Shown in pieces: positions 8,466 to 16,174 of a DNA stretch of 64,000 bases. The stretch is from positions 1 through 64,000 of the forward strand of contig CASFTV010000015.1 of NCBI GenBank assembly GCA_949297765.1, written 5' to 3'. Origin of the DNA: an uncultured bacterium (GTDB lineage Bacteria; Verrucomicrobiota; Lentisphaeria; Victivallales; UBA1829). The notes under the pieces were generated by a model. That model was not told where the DNA came from and ran no database searches. It saw only the letters and a list, made by a program, of their open reading frames with translations. The first letter of the stretch is position 1. Each line of letters opens with the position of its first letter. The translations under genes were made by a program, and so were the position numbers.

Positions 8466-8870
8466 ATTCGGCTCATTCCATCTAAGCTGTCTGGAATTTT
8501 CCTCCCGCAGACTTAATTCCACTGTCAGAGAGATCAAATTAGGGTGACAGACTTAGAATCAAAGCCTCTTCAAAATAAGATTTTCATACAAGGAGGTTGC
8601 ATTATATCAGCTGATGATGTATTTTAAAAAGGCAGTTTTCCTACCGTGGAATGCAATTTTCTTATTAAAATGTTTTGCAAAATCAGGAGACAGATAATTG
8701 GGGGTGACGTAAATTTGAATTCAGCCGGGAATCAGTAAAAACGCCATTTGCAGGAAGAGAGAGCGTGGTTGATATTAGACCTGTTATTTTTGTTAAGGCA
8801 ACAAGTAACGGCAATTCGGAAGTGGTTTCTGTTAACGAAAACGCCATTCTGAGGGCATACATAGCGATCT

Positions 8871-8938
8871 CACGTATGCGTATGTGATGTACATGCATAC
8901 GAGCGCGCGCATGCGCGTATACGCGTATAGATATATTA
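8871..8938. other. Alternating purine-pyrimidine tract followed by an AT-rich stretch
   Basis: Within the 870-base gene-free region, 8871-8930 is almost wholly alternating (GCGCGCGCATGCGCGTATAC is typical), with CGTATGC at 8873-8879 inverted at 8895-8901. It leads into an A/T-only segment (8930-8947). Such DNA can adopt Z-form or melt easily, as at replication origins; function is inferred. Confidence 0.5.
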
Positions 8939-8975
8939 TTATATTAATCAATCATTGAGGATTTGAACGAATCTT

Positions 8976-9100
8976 GAAAGTGAAATTTGAAGTAATCGTT
9001 CGTGAAGGCATTACAATAGCATTGCGGGAGTTACCCGCAGGGTGACTCCCGAGATATTGAGAAAGGATTTTGACGAATGATTACTTCGAATTTTGCTTTC
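8976..9100. repeat. Long imperfect inverted repeat with internal hairpin
   Basis: 8976-9007 and 9068-9100 are about 33-base inverted copies (core GAAGTAATC / GATTACTTC). Between them CGGGAGT (9025-9031) pairs with ACTCCCG (9045-9051). Together they form a cruciform-capable element of about 125 bases. Confidence 0.6.
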
Positions 9101-9119
9101 AGGACTTGTGAAGATCATC

Positions 9120-9178
9120 TCATGTGCAGAGATTGATGAGGGCTCCGTTAAGGAGCCACCTTCAATCTCTGCACATGA
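9120..9178. repeat. Perfect 17-bp hairpin before the 542-residue ORF
   Basis: TCATGTGCAGAGATTGA (9120-9136) and its exact reverse complement (9162-9178) enclose an inner GGCTCC/GGAGCC stem (9141-9157). It ends 21 bases before the ATG at 9200. It may control that gene's translation or be part of an origin. Confidence 0.65.
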
Positions 9179-9199
9179 TGAAATAAAAGAGAAAAAACA

Positions 9200-10828
9200 A
9201 TGAAATATTCTCGATCAATATGCATTCTTTTACTTGGAAGTGATCTTTTCTCACCCCAAATGATTTCAAGTCATCCTTTGAAGCATTGTTTTTATCTGAA
9301 TAAAAATTTAGATGTCTTTGAAACACTGTTATTCTTTTTCCTCTACGAAGAAAATTTTTCTTCCAGCAGATTTTTAGATTATTTCTGTGGAATGAAAAAG
9401 ATTTCTGATTTGAAAGAACGAAAACAGAGGTTTTTAGATGCTCTTTCTGTTGCTTTTGAAAAATTATCCCAAATAGAAATAGAGAGAACTCCATTTTTTG
9501 ATGAATGTTATCGAAAAAAGGATACATGGAAATATAAACTTTCTCCTGCTGCATTAAAGCTAAAATTGATTTTTTTCAGCGAGCTTGAATATGGAGCTTT
9601 CTGGATTGAAAATCAACGACGAGGGATTTCCGTTGCTTATCTGGGAGCATACATTTACCTTATGGGAATATGCGGTAAAGAAGAGATTGATCTTTCTTAC
9701 TGTGAGAAGCAGAAGATCATTCAAGACTTCAATTCAGGATATGCTCTCACTGGAATGCGTTCAACTATCCGGGAACTCGTTGTTAAGTTTTCACATGATA
9801 GAATTTTCTCGCATGGGAAACGTCTTGAAAATCTCAATGATCAAATTTTACATGTCCGACAAGAGAATTTGTCAGGAGTGTTTTATGTGGAAGACAAAAC
9901 AAGTAAAAGAAAAAATAAAGTCACGCGCTTTAAATACTGGAAGGAAAAAGAAAACGGTGTATGGAAAACCCGAAAGGTTGCTGAACCATACTATATAAAT
10001 TTCAGGCATGGGTATGATGAACTTAGTTCTCTTGTGACCTCCGTTAACTCCTTGGAAACGGATTTTCGATACAGGGGGATTCATCTTCGGAAACCCTATT
10101 ATTTTAAATATCATGCTGACACTTTAGATAAATTGCAAAATAGCCGAATGCCTTGTAACGGCATCGGCTATTCTGATCTTCACAGAATTACACATGGCTA
10201 CCAGGAAGAATGTTCTGTTATCACGATAGACTACCTCTATTCTCTTTATATGTACCGTCGCTTGGTATTGAACAGAGAAAATAAGTCGTTGAAACATCCC
10301 CTCGTTGATGGAAGATCGGAAACAACAAAAGCTCTTCTGGTTGAAAAAGCATGGCAGGTTATATTGGAGTTTACTCAAAATCCAGAACAGCAATGTAAGG
10401 TATTCAGAGATTATTTAATAAAATATACCGGGAGCAAGAAATTATATGAAGAAATAGAAAGTTTCTTTTATTATTTAACAAATGAGTACTTTAACCTGCA
10501 AGATAACCTGCGAAAAAAACAGCACATTCCGACAAAACAGAATTTTTTTAATGAGACTATCTCCATCTTTCTTCACGCCATGAAATCCAATGATAATCAG
10601 AGAATACCATCGATTGCGGGTAAATATTTTCTGATAGTACCAAGCCAAGAGGAGGTCTGTGCTCTGAAAAATTTAGCCAAATCCTACCAGTTGAAATGGG
10701 GAGACCCTCGTAGAGCAAGGTTTAAGATCACACAAGCCAATGGTCGAGAAAGTTATTACCATTGTCAGGGGGCTTACGAAATGAGACTGGTTGACCAGAA
10801 ATGGCTTCCTTCGTGTTTGAAATATTGA
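9200..10828 (+). CDS. AT-rich orphan protein, 542 residues
   Basis: ATG at 9200 with a weak AGAG upstream. The gene is markedly richer in A/T than the host, a sign of transfer. The protein has no signal peptide. It is Lys-, Tyr- and Phe-rich, with blocks such as 'ALKLKLIFFSELEYGAFWIE' and a basic linker 'TSKRKNKVTRFKYWKEKENG' around residues 235-254. I recognise no catalytic motif. It directly follows a string of long inverted repeats that could be an origin, so a replication-initiator role is conceivable. A defence or regulatory role is equally open. It ends 58 bases before the carried VOC gene. Confidence 0.6.
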   Translation: MKYSRSICILLLGSDLFSPQMISSHPLKHCFYLNKNLDVFETLLFFFLYEENFSSSRFLDYFCGMKKISDLKERKQRFLDALSVAFEKLSQIEIERTPFFDECYRKKDTWKYKLSPAALKLKLIFFSELEYGAFWIENQRRGISVAYLGAYIYLMGICGKEEIDLSYCEKQKIIQDFNSGYALTGMRSTIRELVVKFSHDRIFSHGKRLENLNDQILHVRQENLSGVFYVEDKTSKRKNKVTRFKYWKEKENGVWKTRKVAEPYYINFRHGYDELSSLVTSVNSLETDFRYRGIHLRKPYYFKYHADTLDKLQNSRMPCNGIGYSDLHRITHGYQEECSVITIDYLYSLYMYRRLVLNRENKSLKHPLVDGRSETTKALLVEKAWQVILEFTQNPEQQCKVFRDYLIKYTGSKKLYEEIESFFYYLTNEYFNLQDNLRKKQHIPTKQNFFNETISIFLHAMKSNDNQRIPSIAGKYFLIVPSQEEVCALKNLAKSYQLKWGDPRRARFKITQANGRESYYHCQGAYEMRLVDQKWLPSCLKY

Positions 10829-10886
10829 CAAAAAATGGTACATTACCTTCAGCAGATGTGGTGTTTATTGAACAGGAGGTATTGCG

Positions 10887-11258
10887 ATGAAATTCAGAAT
10901 GGTGCATAATAATTTCAATGTGCTCGACCTTGAAAAGAGCCTGAAATTCTACCGTGACGCCTTTGACATGCACGAAGTGCGGCGGCTCGAGGCGAAGGAC
11001 GGGAGCTTCATCATCGTCTATCTGGAGGACGGGAACAGTTCACATCAGCTGGAATTGACTTGGCTCCGGGGCCGCAAGGAGCCGTACAATCTCGGAGACA
11101 ACGAATTTCATCTGGCATTCAAGGTCGATGATTACGAAGCCGCTCACGCCCGCCATGAAAAGATGGGCTGCATCTGCTACGAAAATCCCGAGATGGGAAT
11201 TTATTTTTGCGAAGATCCTGATTCATACTGGGTCGAGGTTCTTCCTGAAAAACGGTAA
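10887..11258 (+). CDS. VOC (glyoxalase-fold) protein, intact copy carried by the element
   Basis: 123 residues, ATG preceded by AGGAGG. It has all four candidate VOC metal ligands: His7, Glu in 'HQLELTW', His in 'NEFHLAF', and Glu in 'YWVEVLPEKR'. By hand alignment it differs from the interrupted chromosomal copy at about 43 of 335 bases (roughly 87% identity) but at only 8-9 of 111 residues, so it has been under purifying selection. The rejoined chromosomal gene has the same length. Its GC is like the host and unlike the genes on either side. It sits 28 bases ahead of the KAP NTPase gene. It probably replaces the function destroyed by integration. Confidence 0.9.
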   Translation: MKFRMVHNNFNVLDLEKSLKFYRDAFDMHEVRRLEAKDGSFIIVYLEDGNSSHQLELTWLRGRKEPYNLGDNEFHLAFKVDDYEAAHARHEKMGCICYENPEMGIYFCEDPDSYWVEVLPEKR

Positions 11259-11286
11259 GCTTGCCGGAATTCTGGAGTTTTTACAA

Positions 11287-12780
11287 ATGCAAACACTGTC
11301 CATAAAACTTCCTGAATTGAAGGTTAATGAGCAAGACCCATGGAGTGATGATCAGCTTAATCGCAAAGAGTGTGCCGACAAGCTTACAAGGATTCTTGCC
11401 AATGAGTCGACTGCGTTAACCATTGCCTTAAACGGAGAATGGGGCAGTGGTAAAACTTTTATGTTGAAGCGTTGGCAACAGCAACTTAAAAATGAGGGCT
11501 ATACTGCGATATATTTCAATGCATGGGAAGATGACTTCCTTGATTTCCCATTGGTGGCAATCATTGGTCAACTTTGGAAAGAGCTAAAAGGTAGTCCTCT
11601 TGAAGAAATATGTCAAGCAGCTAAAGTCTCGGCGGTTCCACTTCTGAGAAAAGTTGGAATTGGGTTATTGAACAATGGCATTAAAAAAGTTACTGGAACT
11701 GATATTGCGGAACTGGCGGAAAGTGAATTGAAAACCGCTTCGGAATCCGCTTTTGATAATTATACCACATTAACGGAATGTCGGGAAGACCTAAAAAAAC
11801 GATTGCAACAGCTTTCAAATGAAGTGTATAATAATGCGATGCTCAATGAAGACAAAAATGAGCAAGAAACAACAAAGCGACCACTTATTTTTATTATTGA
11901 TGAACTAGATCGTTGCCGCCCGATTTTTGCGATTGAGGTATTGGAGCAAGTAAAGCATTTGTTCAATATTGACCATATGATTTTTGTTCTTGGAATAGAT
12001 CGGAAGCAGTTAGGGTTGTCGATACAGGCAGTATATGGAAATATTGATGTGGAGAATTACTTGCATCGTTTTGTGGACTTAGATTTCAAACTTCCTATGT
12101 TTTCACAGGCTGCTTTTATTAAAACTTTATGGAAACAATACAAGCTTGACGAATATTTGAATGAAAAATCACAAGAAGAACAAAGTGACATTAAGAAGGA
12201 AGAAGGGGCAGGATTTAAACAACGATTTATAGGACTTGCTCAATATCACAAGCTGACTCTTCGGGAAATTGAACAATGTTTCAAGATGTATTCTTTGCTT
12301 CAAAATGAAGCACCGCTGAGGAGTTTTACATGGCCAGATCTTGTAGTTACACTTTTAATATTGAAACTACGTTATAATCAATTATATCAAGATTACATCG
12401 AAGGGAAATGTTTTCCGGCTGACATCATCGATGCCATTTTGCCACGCCAAAGTTATTCCAAGCAATTTGATTATGATATTATTGAGGCCGCAATATATGC
12501 TTCATATATGAGCGACTATCCTAAAACAGATTTGGAGGAAGGACTTTCGACTCTTCTCCAAAATTTATCTGCTGGAAAACCGATAAAAGACATTCCGTGT
12601 GTATCGATACGCTTAAAGGAGCAGACTGACGAGAGGAAATTACTGCGAGTCGCGCAGCTAATAAGCTCTTGTAGAGACGATTTTGGACGCTCAAGTCGGT
12701 ATGGTCAGAATACAAAATTGTATCTGGGGAAAATGCTTGACATGTTGTCATTTGGACTTCCTGAGGACAGAAGGGAATGA
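11287..12780 (+). CDS. KAP family P-loop NTPase
   Basis: 497 residues from ATG 11287 (GGAG upstream). Walker A is 'LNGEWGSGKTF' near residue 50. Walker B is 'RPLIFIIDELDRCRP' near residue 200, followed by 'EVLEQVKHLFNIDHMIFVLG', the KAP family hallmark. The C-terminal half is helical. KAP NTPases are scattered on plasmids, prophages and defence islands; the plasmid protein PifA, which excludes phage T7, belongs to this family. No membrane helices are evident here. It is the last gene before attR and probably transcribed with the carried VOC gene. A defence role is inference. Confidence 0.85.
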   Translation: MQTLSIKLPELKVNEQDPWSDDQLNRKECADKLTRILANESTALTIALNGEWGSGKTFMLKRWQQQLKNEGYTAIYFNAWEDDFLDFPLVAIIGQLWKELKGSPLEEICQAAKVSAVPLLRKVGIGLLNNGIKKVTGTDIAELAESELKTASESAFDNYTTLTECREDLKKRLQQLSNEVYNNAMLNEDKNEQETTKRPLIFIIDELDRCRPIFAIEVLEQVKHLFNIDHMIFVLGIDRKQLGLSIQAVYGNIDVENYLHRFVDLDFKLPMFSQAAFIKTLWKQYKLDEYLNEKSQEEQSDIKKEEGAGFKQRFIGLAQYHKLTLREIEQCFKMYSLLQNEAPLRSFTWPDLVVTLLILKLRYNQLYQDYIEGKCFPADIIDAILPRQSYSKQFDYDIIEAAIYASYMSDYPKTDLEEGLSTLLQNLSAGKPIKDIPCVSIRLKEQTDERKLLRVAQLISSCRDDFGRSSRYGQNTKLYLGKMLDMLSFGLPEDRRE

Positions 12781-12833
12781 TGATTTCAAACAACGCTCCC
12801 AGAAATCTTGGTAGAATATTATCAGGGTAACAA

Positions 12834-12877
12834 TTGCTTATGACCCTGTTGCCCGACGGCTACTGGGTGGAAATCCT
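12834..12877. other. attR, right junction of the integrative element
   Basis: The element arm 12834-12854 (TTGCTTATGACCCTGTTGCC plus C) is followed by the GA core at 12855-12856. Host sequence CGGCTACTGGGTGGAA then resumes the VOC reading frame. Confidence 0.85.
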
Positions 12878-12893
12878 GCCGGAAAAGAAATAA
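12857..12893 (+). pseudogene. VOC gene, 3' remnant (last 12 codons)
   Basis: After the GA core the frame reads (D)GYWVEILPEKK and TAA at 12891-12893. It has no start or ribosome site of its own. Joined to 2824-3158 it completes the chromosomal VOC gene, including the last metal ligand Glu. Confidence 0.9.
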
Positions 12894-13120
12894 CATTCCC
12901 GTTGAACCGTCAGGCGCATGCCGGATATCCCGCGCATGCGCTTCTCAATCCTCAACCGCCCGAAACAAACTCAAATCTTCATTGCAAAAAACTATTTTAC
13001 ACGAACGGCGGCAAAAACGCAAATCCCGGACAGAATAAAAGAAACATCCCGGTCATGCAGCGCTGCATCGGAAAATCTTATCGCAAACAACTCCCGCCTG
13101 CGCAGGAATCCGTATGGAAT

Positions 13121-13891
13121 TTACCGGTTCGAATGCTCTTCCCGAAGCAGTTCCCGAAGTCGGGCGGCCAGCACGGAAGAATCTTCCCCGACGGCTTTCC
13201 ACTGCATCGGACGGTTTCGCCAGAAAGGACCCACACAAAAACCGCCCAGCCATACCCCATTATGAGTCGCCAGCGTCTCTTCACGGATGGTGTCAATGGC
13301 CTGAATAATCTCCGGATCATCCCACTGCCCCACCTTCCCGTACGAACTGGAAAGATCAAACGGCCCGATACAGATGGAGCCGATGCCCTCCACAGAAAGA
13401 ATCTCCTTCAGATGCTTCACCGCTTCCCGATGCTCAATCTGAAGAATCACATGCGGCGAAGTACGGGACTCCGATAAATATTGGGAGAGCGGGATTTTCC
13501 CGTAATCGTTACCGCGCCGGAGTGAATAACCGCGTTCTCCGCCAAACTCCGGATAACGGCAGTTGCGGACCGCTTCGCGGGCGTCCTCCGCCGTTTTTAT
13601 CATGGGAATGATGACTCCGGCCGGATGAAGATCAAGCACAGGCTTCAGCAGATGCGGAAGATTTCCGCCAACCCGGACAAACGGAGCGCAGCGGGTCCCC
13701 TTGACACTGAGAATATGATGAAAAATATCATGAATGGTCATGGGCGAATGTTCCCCGTCAATCCAGATAAAATCCATTCCGCAGGCGGCCGCCAGTTCGG
13801 AAACCGCCGGATCGGAGGAGGTGACGACCAGACCAAGAGGGGTCTCACCCCGACGGAGCTTCTCCAGAAAATACTGCAGATTGTTCTCCAT
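13121..13891 (-). CDS. HpcH/HpaI family class II aldolase
   Basis: 256 residues from the ATG at 13891 (GGGGAG 10 bases upstream); an earlier in-frame ATG at 13900 is too close to that site. Motifs of the metal-dependent 2-keto-3-deoxy acid aldolases are all visible: 'FIWIDGEHSP', 'APFVRV', 'VIIPMIKTAEDA', 'GERGYS', metal Glu in 'ILQIEH' and Asp in 'CIGPFDLSSSYG'. It cleaves 2-keto-3-deoxy sugar acids (KDG, rhamnonate) to pyruvate and an aldehyde. It overlaps or abuts the end of the upstream uronyl-hydrolase-like gene, so the two are co-translated. The pair fits catabolism of unsaturated uronate sugars. Confidence 0.88.
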   Translation of the reverse strand: MENNLQYFLEKLRRGETPLGLVVTSSDPAVSELAAACGMDFIWIDGEHSPMTIHDIFHHILSVKGTRCAPFVRVGGNLPHLLKPVLDLHPAGVIIPMIKTAEDAREAVRNCRYPEFGGERGYSLRRGNDYGKIPLSQYLSESRTSPHVILQIEHREAVKHLKEILSVEGIGSICIGPFDLSSSYGKVGQWDDPEIIQAIDTIREETLATHNGVWLGGFCVGPFWRNRPMQWKAVGEDSSVLAARLRELLREEHSNR

Positions 13892-13896
13892 TTGTA

Positions 13897-15336
13897 TCAT
13901 TCTCCCCTGTTTGAACGCAGACGGTCGCTTTCCAGCAAAGCCGGAGCGATCAGCGGCATCATATACATGTGAAGCGGCCGGCGCAGATAATACCCCAAAT
14001 CCGGAGACGGATACGATCCCCGGCAGTTTCCGGATCCGCGTCCGCGCCAGAATTTGCCTTTCAACGCATCCGCACTGCGCAGGACCATTTCCGCATAACG
14101 CTCCCGCGGGAACCAGCCGTGATTCACGGCATACGCATACATCCAGGTAAACAGCACACTGCAGCTGGTTTCTTCCGGCGTGTCTTCCCGGTCAATGACA
14201 TTCCTCCACAAGCCGCCGGCGGTCTGATACCGCAGCAGCCCGCGTCCGGTCTTGTCCAGAAATTCAAGCGCGAATGTACGGATCTCTTCCGGCAGTTCGG
14301 GAACCAGTTTCAGCATGTAAAACGCCCCCAGAAGAGCATGGGAGACGCCGCGGCCCCATTTCTCGCCAAGCGCCCGTCCATGCAGGCTGGCATGACGCAG
14401 CAAACCATCCTCCGGGTCGCGATGAACCGTGTCGATATGCCGCATCAGCGCAAGAGTCTCCTCAAGAAATCCGGGATTGCCGGAAACGGCGCTCAATCCG
14501 GGAAAGGCCGCACCGAAATAATGGAGCTGTTCGTTCAAATGCAGATTTCTCCGTCCGTTTGTCGACCGGGTCATCCCGAAAAACGGGGAGTCCCGATGCG
14601 CAAAGGAAAGCGGATCATCTTCCCGGCCGCCCATGCTGAGAAGCCCCAGATCCGAACGCGACCAGTGGTTCAATACCGTATCCGCCGCCGTCAGAACCTT
14701 CTCCAGCAGACGTCTGTTTCCGCATCGCCGGGCCGCCAGCGGTGCAAATGCCCACGCGGCGATTTCATCAATATCCGCCGGAAATGTGACCAGGCGTTCC
14801 AGGCCGTCCAGAACATTCGTGATCCGTTCGCTCCATCCGGCAGGAAGAACGCCCAGCGACTCCGCTTCCAGCAGAGACATGGTGCAATGCAGATGATACT
14901 CGTGCAGATGGCTGCTGCGGAGCGACGTGTCCAGATACTCCTCCATGACCCGGAGATATCCTTCCAGGATTTTTCCCGTTGCAAGACGCGGCATCCCGGG
15001 ACGCGATACTCCGGAACCGGCCGCCAGAATATGGAAATCCACCTCGGAACGAAAGTCGCACTCAAAAATGGAAAGCTTCGAATATTCCGCCGGAAGAATG
15101 TGGACAAAACCTTTTCGGACATACCCTTCCATCCGGATGCGCTCCGCCTCCGTGAGATTCCGAAACCGTTCGCTGTCGATAATCAGCGCTTCATAATTTT
15201 CCAGATCATCCGGCAATGCGCTGGAAAGTTTCTGCTCCTCCCATCCGGTGAAGGGAATCCTCAGCGAAATCAGCTGGTGAACGGCGGAACAGACACACGG
15301 AGAATCCTCCGGAAGACCGGTCACAAACGCAATCAT
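13897..15336 (-). CDS. GH105/GH88-like unsaturated glycuronyl hydrolase
   Basis: I choose the ATG at 15336 because GGGAGG lies 5 bases upstream. An in-frame ATG at 15408 has no ribosome site but would add 24 residues. Residues about 1-110 look like a small Rossmann-type domain. The rest is an all-helical (alpha/alpha)6-type domain with 'LGEKWGRGVSHALLGAFYML' and 'GLWRNVIDREDTPEETSCS', similar to YteR-type GH105 enzymes. No signal peptide, so cytoplasmic. These enzymes remove the unsaturated uronic acid left by polysaccharide lyases, and the product can feed the aldolase encoded next. The exact substrate is unknown. Confidence 0.75.
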   Translation of the reverse strand: MIAFVTGLPEDSPCVCSAVHQLISLRIPFTGWEEQKLSSALPDDLENYEALIIDSERFRNLTEAERIRMEGYVRKGFVHILPAEYSKLSIFECDFRSEVDFHILAAGSGVSRPGMPRLATGKILEGYLRVMEEYLDTSLRSSHLHEYHLHCTMSLLEAESLGVLPAGWSERITNVLDGLERLVTFPADIDEIAAWAFAPLAARRCGNRRLLEKVLTAADTVLNHWSRSDLGLLSMGGREDDPLSFAHRDSPFFGMTRSTNGRRNLHLNEQLHYFGAAFPGLSAVSGNPGFLEETLALMRHIDTVHRDPEDGLLRHASLHGRALGEKWGRGVSHALLGAFYMLKLVPELPEEIRTFALEFLDKTGRGLLRYQTAGGLWRNVIDREDTPEETSCSVLFTWMYAYAVNHGWFPRERYAEMVLRSADALKGKFWRGRGSGNCRGSYPSPDLGYYLRRPLHMYMMPLIAPALLESDRLRSNRGE

Positions 15337-15636
15337 CCTTGCCTCCCTTTCGTCATCTGTAAAAAGAAATCTGTTTTCCTCCGGAAAAACAGACTGTACA
15401 ATTCTCATGGTTCATAAATCAACTGTCTGCAGGAATAGGACGTCCTGACCCGCAAACCAACATAACACGGGAAAAAACATTTTCAAATCGGAATATTGGA
15501 ATCGTGAATGACATTCGGTCGTTTTCGCCATAAAAAACAGGAGAACGAGACTGGCGGCACAATCCGCCCGTCCGCCGGATTCCTTCCCGCAAATCCCCGT
15601 GAACACGGCATTTCCCCCTGTCCTGATTTTTCTGAC

Positions 15637-15679
15637 TTGAATTTTAAAACATCAGCATCTATATTATTTAGAATCTAAA
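15637..15679 (+). promoter_or_regulatory. Promoter and palindromic operator of the MarR-RND operon
   Basis: TTGAAT (15637-15642), 17-base spacer, TATATT (15660-15665). One base later lies the palindrome TTTAGAATCTAAA (15667-15679), perfect about its central base, at the likely transcription start and 33 bases before the marR ATG. This is the expected layout for MarR autorepression. The rest of the 376 bases between the divergent genes (15337-15712) holds nothing else I can name. Confidence 0.7.
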
Positions 15680-15712
15680 CTATCTGGCATCATAAATCAA
15701 AAAAGGTGACAC

Positions 15713-16144
15713 ATGGAAGACGAGGTTATATGGATTAAACTTCTCCAGGCCGTCGATGAAATCCGGGAGCTCCATCACCGGGAGTCTCTTCTGGAAAGGC
15801 CTCCGCTTCATACAACGATTGCAGAAGCAAAAGTCATGCATTGTGTTCTTTTCAGCCGGGAGAAATGTTCTGTGAAAGAAATTGCCGATCGTCTGGGAAT
15901 CACTCCTGGGGCGGCATCCCAGATCATTGAAAAAATGGTCCGGAAAGGTCCTCTGATCCGGGTTCCCGACGAAAACGACCGGCGATCCGTCCGAATCACG
16001 CTCTCTCCGGAAGGAGTGGAACGCCATAAACAGGTTTCCGCCTCCTTCAATGCCATCATGAAAAAACTGCTGGACGGTGTCCCGCCGGAAAAAATCCAGA
16101 TTTTTGAGGAAGTGCTGGACCACCTGATCAAAGCCGGACGATAA
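15713..16144 (+). CDS. MarR family transcriptional regulator
   Basis: 143 residues. The winged helix runs from about residue 35 to 110. The recognition helix is in 'SVKEIADRLGITPGAASQIIEKM' (residues ~54-76) and the wing is 'DENDRRSVRITLSPEG', the Asp-x-Arg signature of MarR proteins. MarR dimers usually repress their own operon until a small aromatic or toxic ligand binds. It is the first gene of an operon with an RND periplasmic adaptor and pump, and a palindrome overlaps its promoter. It therefore probably controls efflux induction. Confidence 0.92.
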   Translation: MEDEVIWIKLLQAVDEIRELHHRESLLERPPLHTTIAEAKVMHCVLFSREKCSVKEIADRLGITPGAASQIIEKMVRKGPLIRVPDENDRRSVRITLSPEGVERHKQVSASFNAIMKKLLDGVPPEKIQIFEEVLDHLIKAGR

Positions 16145-16174
16145 GAGTTCATAACGCTGTGGAGGAAAACAACC

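Larger units (their letters stand above)
3159..12856. mobile_element. 9,698-bp serine-integrase integrative element inserted in a VOC gene
   Basis: The boundaries come from the split VOC gene. Host reading stops at the GA core 3157-3158 and resumes after GA at 12855-12856, restoring frame, length and the conserved 'DPDGYWVEI' ending. The element has a large serine recombinase next to attL, an intrinsic terminator just inside the left end, and AT-rich cargo. The cargo is a zinc-ribbon membrane protein, a GIY-YIG nuclease, small orphans, a 542-residue orphan, an intact VOC gene and a KAP NTPase. I see no relaxase, conjugation, capsid or terminase gene, so it is an integrative element mobilised by other means, or a satellite. 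Confidence 0.9.

Noticed and set aside
3159-12856. Inverted end sequences (TTGCTTATGACCC / GGGGTCATAAACAA) read as transposon terminal inverted repeats
   Set aside because: There is no target-site duplication beyond the GA core and no DDE transposase. The ends are explained by attP half-sites of the serine integrase.
3159-12856. Prophage or conjugative element
   Set aside because: No capsid, tail, terminase, portal, relaxase, coupling protein or mating-pore gene can be seen.
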